In this document: piece after piece, positions 58,646-64,000 of the stretch
Layout of the letters: each line of letters begins with the position of its first letter
Position numbering within the stretch: position 1 is the stretch's first letter
Source of the DNA: Acanthaster planci
Lineage: Eukaryota; Echinodermata; Asteroidea; Valvatida; Acanthasteridae
DNA length: 64,000 nucleotides
Direction: 5' to 3'
Assembly (NCBI RefSeq): GCF_001949145.1
Contig: NW_019091538.1
Location: 162,779 to 226,778 of the forward strand
Notes under the pieces: generated by a model
What the model was told of the DNA's origin: nothing
The model's input: the letters and a program-made list of their open reading frames with translations, nothing else
The model's database searches: none
Program-made: the position numbers and the translations under genes

Positions 58646-58914
58646 ATTGCAATTGAAAGTTACCGGTAACTCTCTGAATTAGAATGGTAAATTTTGTGAC
58701 GAGAATTAACTTTCGTGCTCGCTTTCCACAAGACATGAAAATGATTTTCCACATGAGTGAAAGGGTGTGAACAATGCTTCCTGACTTGTGGGAAAATCTG
58801 TGGAAAACAAGCGGGAAAAGTCTTCTCACATTTTGCGAAATGAAAATGAATTTCCTGGGAAAAGAAAATGTGTGAAGAGAATTTCCCATTCCCAGGTTAA
58901 CTTTCAACTGCAAT
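58646..58914. mobile_element. MITE with ATTGCA(A/G)TTGAAAGTTA ends
   Basis: The left end ATTGCAATTGAAAGTTACC and the right end GGTTAACTTTCAACTGCAAT are inverted repeats bounding 269 bp. The interior is itself partly foldback (repeated TTTTCCACA and TGTGGAAAA words). No coding capacity. Confidence 0.65.
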
Positions 58915-60108
58915 ATACCATACTGTACTATGTTGATATCCCCCGTTCCACCTGTATGTTTCAGAGATGTACGGAATTTGTGCATAGATTTCTAACTTCT
59001 TAAAATTATAATATTTAACCCTTTTTTCTAACATCGTAGTCAGGTTTGTTACTCTTTGTATGGTGCTTTTAGTACTTACGTATAATCAGTCACAATTTAT
59101 AGACAGAGAATTGTACCATACTCATTTACTTTCACTGCGTCCTTAACTACTTCACTTGGTGGAAAGCTTTCCAGTAAGACTGAGATGAACCTTTGGAATG
59201 TTTTCCATAGCTTCATGGATGATAATGACCAGTGCCTTTTTTACTGAGATCCTGAAAACATTTGACTGAATGCATTTTGCAAGGGAACATTTAAACATTC
59301 ATGTGATAAGTGGAAGGTAGCATCCATGAACAACTATGTTTGTTTCAATAACTAATCCCTTTACATCCACTGGTCACCAGCATGTCAAATTACATGTACA
59401 TGTTACTCACTCAGCATTAGGATGTGTACAACGTGCCTGACCGGACGTACAGTACGCCTCAAATTCAAGAACACCTGCAATGTACATTCAAGTGTGTTGC
59501 CACGGTACTGGCAGTGATTCAGCTTCCAAACTTGCACATTTCATTATTATTATGGGGGGGGTAGGATCTTGATGACACGAGTGATGGCTTGGCACCATTC
59601 TGTGGAGTAGTTAAGGACATAAATTCTTGCATGAAATTAGTACACGGGTTTATTCTTAATTGGTTTTTACCTCACTTCCCTTCCTATCAACCAAGTTGCC
59701 TTATGAACATAGTCGAGTCGTGAAACTTTAATATATTTTGTGGTTATTTTAGATTTCTGTAAACCTATGAGCTATTTTGCCACGGTTTACCTTTTGAAGG
59801 GTTGACTTGAATACAATCAGATCAAAGTTTCCACTTCAAGCAGTGCTGTGTTGGAAAGGTTTGCTTCCAGTAACTCTCCTCCAACATAGAGTTGTGCAAG
59901 ATGACCTAACCCTGTCCACAATCTCATGGTTTTTCAAAGTACCAGTACTGCAAGTTGTCAGAACGCACGGGTACGCTAAGACAGTTGCCTCTCTGATAGC
60001 CATCACAAGATGGCGATGTTGGCATTGATTACCATGTCTACAGTTCATTGACCCCACACATATCACACTAATGTTCATCCTTATTTATCCACTGGTCACC
60101 TACATGTA

Positions 60109-60265
60109 CAGTCGAACCTCGTCAGTAAGAAGCTCTTCGGACTTGGCAAAATTACCTTGTTATAACAGGAGCCTGGTATTATCAGGAATGAAAACAATGA
60201 AAAACAAAACACTGGGCCCTGAAGATTTCCTTGCTGTAAGCAGAATCTTGTATGAGGTTCAACTG
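60109..60265. mobile_element. pogo/Tigger-like MITE, TA target site, copy 2
   Basis: The element runs from CAGTCGAACCTCG to GAGGTTCAACTG and is flanked by TA. The interior (AAATTACCTTGTTATAACAG; TGAAAACAATGAAAA) is the inverse of the 13277-13454 element. Confidence 0.8.
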
Positions 60266-62665
60266 TAACATGTATAAATGCACTGACTGGCAAAGAGTAG
60301 GCAGCAATACTTGATATTACATGTAAAAGAACTTGCTGCTATCTTCTCACATGATGATTGTGCACTGGCCAGTGAGTTTCCATGGGCGTCACCAGGGTTT
60401 TTTTTCCAGGGGAGGGTGCAATTTTTCTCAGCAGTAACCTGACAAGCCATTAATGGGGAAGGGCATCAATTCCAAGAAATTTTTTCAGTAAAGCATTGAT
60501 TTTTATCCCATCTCCATTTTGTTTCTTTCACTTTTTCTCTTTTTTTTTCTTTTCCCCCTAGTTTTCCGTTTTTTTCCCTAGGTGCGCCTTGCCTCCCCCC
60601 CTCCACCAGAGCCAGGTTACTCTTGTAAAGGTCACTGGATATAGACAAAAAATGAACATTAGCGAATGCACAAACATTAACAGGCTGACTTTCTGTAGAC
60701 ATTGGTTATCAATATCAACACCTGCCTCTTGATAGGTTGATATCAGGAAGGACCCACAGTGGGACATACTTTCATTTCAGCATCATAGAAACTCAAAATG
60801 CTGTAAATTGTCTTTTGCCATTGTTGCTGCGATTTTGTAAACAATATACATACAGTTCTGATTCCTTAGTAATCATGTATCACCTCACCTCACCTCAAGC
60901 ATTAAAGAATACTGGGTATATTCTCCTTGAATTAAACAGCAATATCGATCAGCACTGATATAGTCTTTTCTGCTAATTGTAGTTCTGTGTGAAAGTTGCC
61001 TCCTTGCAGACTTTGACAGACATGTAAAATGGCACAGTGCAAGCAGTGCACCAGAGTTTCCAGCAACTTGACAATTGCAGTGAAATTGAAATCGAACACA
61101 GAATGAGAGACAAGTTGTAAAAGTCATTGTTTTATTTTTGTGTGGATGAGTTCTCAAATTACAAATATGTATGGCTGTGTGCTGGATGCTACCAGATTTG
61201 CACAAAATTCAAGATGGCAAAATTCTCAGAGGGAAAAAAGAGACCAATACATGTATGGGCGTAACTGGCGACTGACACAGGGGACTCTTTTACTTAAAAG
61301 TATTTTTGTTCTGGTCATTCTCCCTTTTCAGTGACGTGCCATTCTTAAATTTGGTCAGGGTTATGCATCCCAGTCATGCACCGACACATTGTAATATTTG
61401 TCACTTTTGGTTGCTGCTTTTCTGACAACTCCATTTTGCGGTTGTGCAGGTTTTGTTGTGATTTTGTGCTGGTAGCTTTTTGTTTTGGTATGCTCAGAGT
61501 AATTTATATTTAAATTTATTTATTTATTTACAGGCATATTAAGCTGTATTACACTAATCTTTATTTTAATATGTACATGCGTGTATTAAACTTTATTGAA
61601 GGGTAATTTAAGTCTGATTTGACAGGCACCTGTTTACTGCAGGCTTTGTTTTCCATCAAGTAGGCTTTTTTGATCCCCCCAAAACTTACCTTCTCCATTT
61701 GAATGTGAACCTTCATTTACACTGTCTAAATTAAGTTTACAACTTAAATTCAAATTGAAAAAAGGAATTTTTTTGGGTTTTCACGTCCTTTCTCATTTTG
61801 AATGAAACCTGTCACATTTTGGATATTGTGCAGGAGCAATTAGATTGCAGTCATTCACGAGAACCGTATGTGTGGTACAAACCATCTGTACGCCCTTGTT
61901 GAATGTGCATCAGACACATGTAGGGTGAAATATGCGTAATTTAAAAATGATGCATTTTTCAAAAATAGCATTAATTTTCCTGTGCACTAACCAGTTCTTG
62001 CTTGACTAGTCTCAGTTCAAGACGTTGCTGTCAGTATGAATTGCTGCTTAAATGTTTGACCCAAATGGCGATCGTTATACGAAAGTCTAGAGAGCTTCTA
62101 CATTTCCTCGGGCAGGCACGATGTGGAGTTCAGATTTTGAAATTACGAATCCTGATAAGTTATTTCTTTGCACTTGAACATATGATGAACAGCTTACAGG
62201 TAAATACAAGATAATGCATTATTTGAAGGGTTTATTTCCAAAATGAGATACATGCATATGTATATCCATTTGAAAAACATGCAATTTTTCCATAATTATG
62301 TAAGATTTCAGAGCTTTTGCAGTGTACCAAATGCCCCTAACATACCTAAACTTCTTTTTCTCTATTTTGAGTCATTAAAGCTGTGTTGAGCAGTCTAACA
62401 GATGTTGGAACTGACTGCAGGCATCAGACGGAGGGTAGGATTCAGAAAGATACCTACATGTAAATGGCACTTATCGCATTTTGGAAATAAATACTTCATT
62501 TCATCCACTTGGTTGACCTGAGGCTTCTTTGAAGTCATCAGTAACAACATGCAAACTGTGTCTACTGGATGGAAATCACATGTAGAGATTTGTGTGATTT
62601 CTTTGTATTTGAGTTTTAACAATCTATGGCACCTGGAACTGAATTTTGATCCTCTCTCCATAGCC

Positions 62666-62729
62666 TTACGTCCCAACTATGGCTTTGGTCCCAACTATAG
62701 TTGGGGCTGAGGCCATAGTTGGGGCGTAA
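62666..62729. repeat. Loopless 64-bp palindrome with wobble-compatible arms
   Basis: The 32-bp arms meet at 62697/62698 in CCAACTATAGTTGG. The left arm starts TTACGTCCCAACTATGGC and the right arm ends GCCATAGTTGGGGCGTAA. All mismatches between arms convert G-C to G-U if transcribed from the plus strand, so the RNA stem would remain fully paired. Confidence 0.85.
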
Positions 62730-64000
62730 CAGCCTCAATCACACAGGTCAAGCTGTGGACTGGGATTGTTCAACCAGGAAAGGGAAATCAGTTTTCCAAT
62801 GTGCAGTTGATGAATTATTAGAGATTTTAAAGACTTATTCATGAATTCCAGCTACGCTCCAACCACCTTGCAGATTGCATCGTTTTAGGATGTACAAATG
62901 AAAATTTATTTGTAAGTAAATACTGTTTACCATGCAGTGAGTTGCTTTACATAGCCCCGCTTGAAATTCTTGGTCAGAAAATGCAGATTTCTGAATAAAA
63001 ATTGGTTTTCAAAACATCAACCAACCAAATTCTTAGTACGCGTGTGACTGGTTGTTTTAACAGAATTCTGAAGAATCCAAGAGAGGTTAATAATGAACAA
63101 AAATGTGCTTTTGAATAGCCCATGATTTATAAATACAGACTTACTGTGAAAATACATGAAATCCACAAGTAAATATTTTACTGCTGAATTGGCACCAATG
63201 TACTTCTGACAATAGGTCTTGCTTGCCATTGGATATTAATAGAATGGTAGGAAAGGTCATTAGGCTGTGTCATCTTGTGATGTCACGCACAACTTGCTGT
63301 GCACAGTACAAGTCTGCAACACGGAGTGACCTGCACAGTAAGGCACTGATTTTTACGTGTTTCTGTCAGTGTTGCAGGTGACTGTCACAAGTTTTCTTGT
63401 GTACATGTACCCAATCAGAAGTAACAAAATGAACAGTAACAATGAAAGGACTTGCCATTACACTGGGCCCTTTGCCACAGACCTGTGATGGACTTGACGA
63501 CAAGGACTAACATGTTTATTCTATCACGCCTGATTGCCCTGGAAAAAGGATGGATCACTAAACATGCATTATACATAAGCAGATTCAGCCACATACAGGA
63601 AATTTGCAATAGAATTTGCAATTCCTTAATAGAAACGGCTGATATGATGATGGCCCGGGATACAGAGACCTCTTTAAAATAATCACAAAACCACCAAAGG
63701 ATTAGCGTGACCCCCCCCAATAAGACTGTAAAGTGTAATGATGATACTACGCTTTGTTTACCAGTGTGCTTTCCCATGGTACTAAATGGACCAGCCGTGG
63801 GCTCCCATGGGCTCCATAGGAAAGTGAGCATGTATAGGTGTAACGTTGTCAGTACAAAGTCCTATTCAAGTCACAGCTATTCAACTGGACTGCAACAAAA
63901 GCATTCCTGTGTTCACCCCACTTCTTGTAAATGGTCTTAAGTCTGGTCCTGAGATGGATTCTACATGTACATGGATTCTGCATCTGCTCACACAACAGTG

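Larger units (their letters stand above)
52730..64000. other. Gene-poor right flank
   Basis: No recognisable protein family on either strand. ACATGT arrays are sparse here compared with 22-45 kb. It contains elements at 56155-56403, 58646-58914 and 60109-60265, a palindrome at 62666-62729, and hAT-like family words near 55225-55345 (CCCATCACAAGTCA ... TGACTTGTGATGGG) and 63860-63920. Frames such as 54221-54511 show no family match that I can name. Confidence 0.5.

Noticed and set aside
1-64000. CRISPR arrays, bacterial operons, rRNA or tRNA genes
   Set aside because: The tandem repeats lack CRISPR spacing, the genes are spliced animal genes, and I saw no tRNA or rRNA signature. A covariance-model search would be needed to exclude small RNA genes.

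Overview
The window is nuclear DNA of an animal. All recognisable genes are spliced and eukaryote-specific: CLN3, EMC3, TRMT10C and a bicaudal-D homologue. The noncoding DNA is full of short terminal-inverted-repeat elements, self-complementary ACATGT hexamer arrays and AGGCCTA words. I infer a marine invertebrate deuterostome, most likely an echinoderm; this rests on texture and protein similarity, not on a search. The source is a draft assembly: there is an 825-base N run at 10834-11658 and single n characters at 2915 and 4512.

Layout. (i) 651-3096, minus strand: the first five coding exons of CLN3 (battenin, lysosomal membrane protein); the rest of the gene lies beyond the left edge. (ii) 2916-4511 and 4513-6703 are two versions of one locus, each starting inside CLN3 exon 1. 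They are best read as two haplotypes placed in tandem by the assembler. The versions differ by a mobile-element insertion of about 185 bp and an indel of about 423 bp. (iii) 7120-14571, plus strand: EMC3, head to head with CLN3. Six of its seven expected coding exons are visible and the missing one must lie in the N run. Its introns hold a roughly 1 kb foldback element and hAT-like and pogo-like miniature elements. (iv) 16933-18468, plus strand: TRMT10C (mitochondrial RNase P subunit 1), with its coding region in one exon. (v) 20652-52258, plus strand: bicaudal-D, with coding exons at 20652-20867, 34000-34341, 34737-36533 and, as a proposed last exon, 52070-52258. An alternative in-frame proline/histidine-rich C-terminus reads through the donor at 36533 and is followed by its own poly(A) signal. 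The large introns (13 kb and 15.5 kb) carry most of the ACATGT arrays and several miniature elements. (vi) 52.7-64 kb: no recognised gene, but repeats and a 64-bp loopless palindrome.

The genes are housekeeping genes with no operon-like logic. CLN3 and EMC3 are a divergent pair, both encoding endomembrane proteins. TRMT10C acts in mitochondrial tRNA processing, and bicaudal-D links cargo to dynein. I found no convincing new multi-gene system. The most unusual content is repeat biology: hAT-like elements with 8-bp target duplications, a palindromic minisatellite whose spacing is quantised in 6-bp steps, a foldback inside EMC3 intron 1, and a palindrome whose arm differences all keep RNA pairing.
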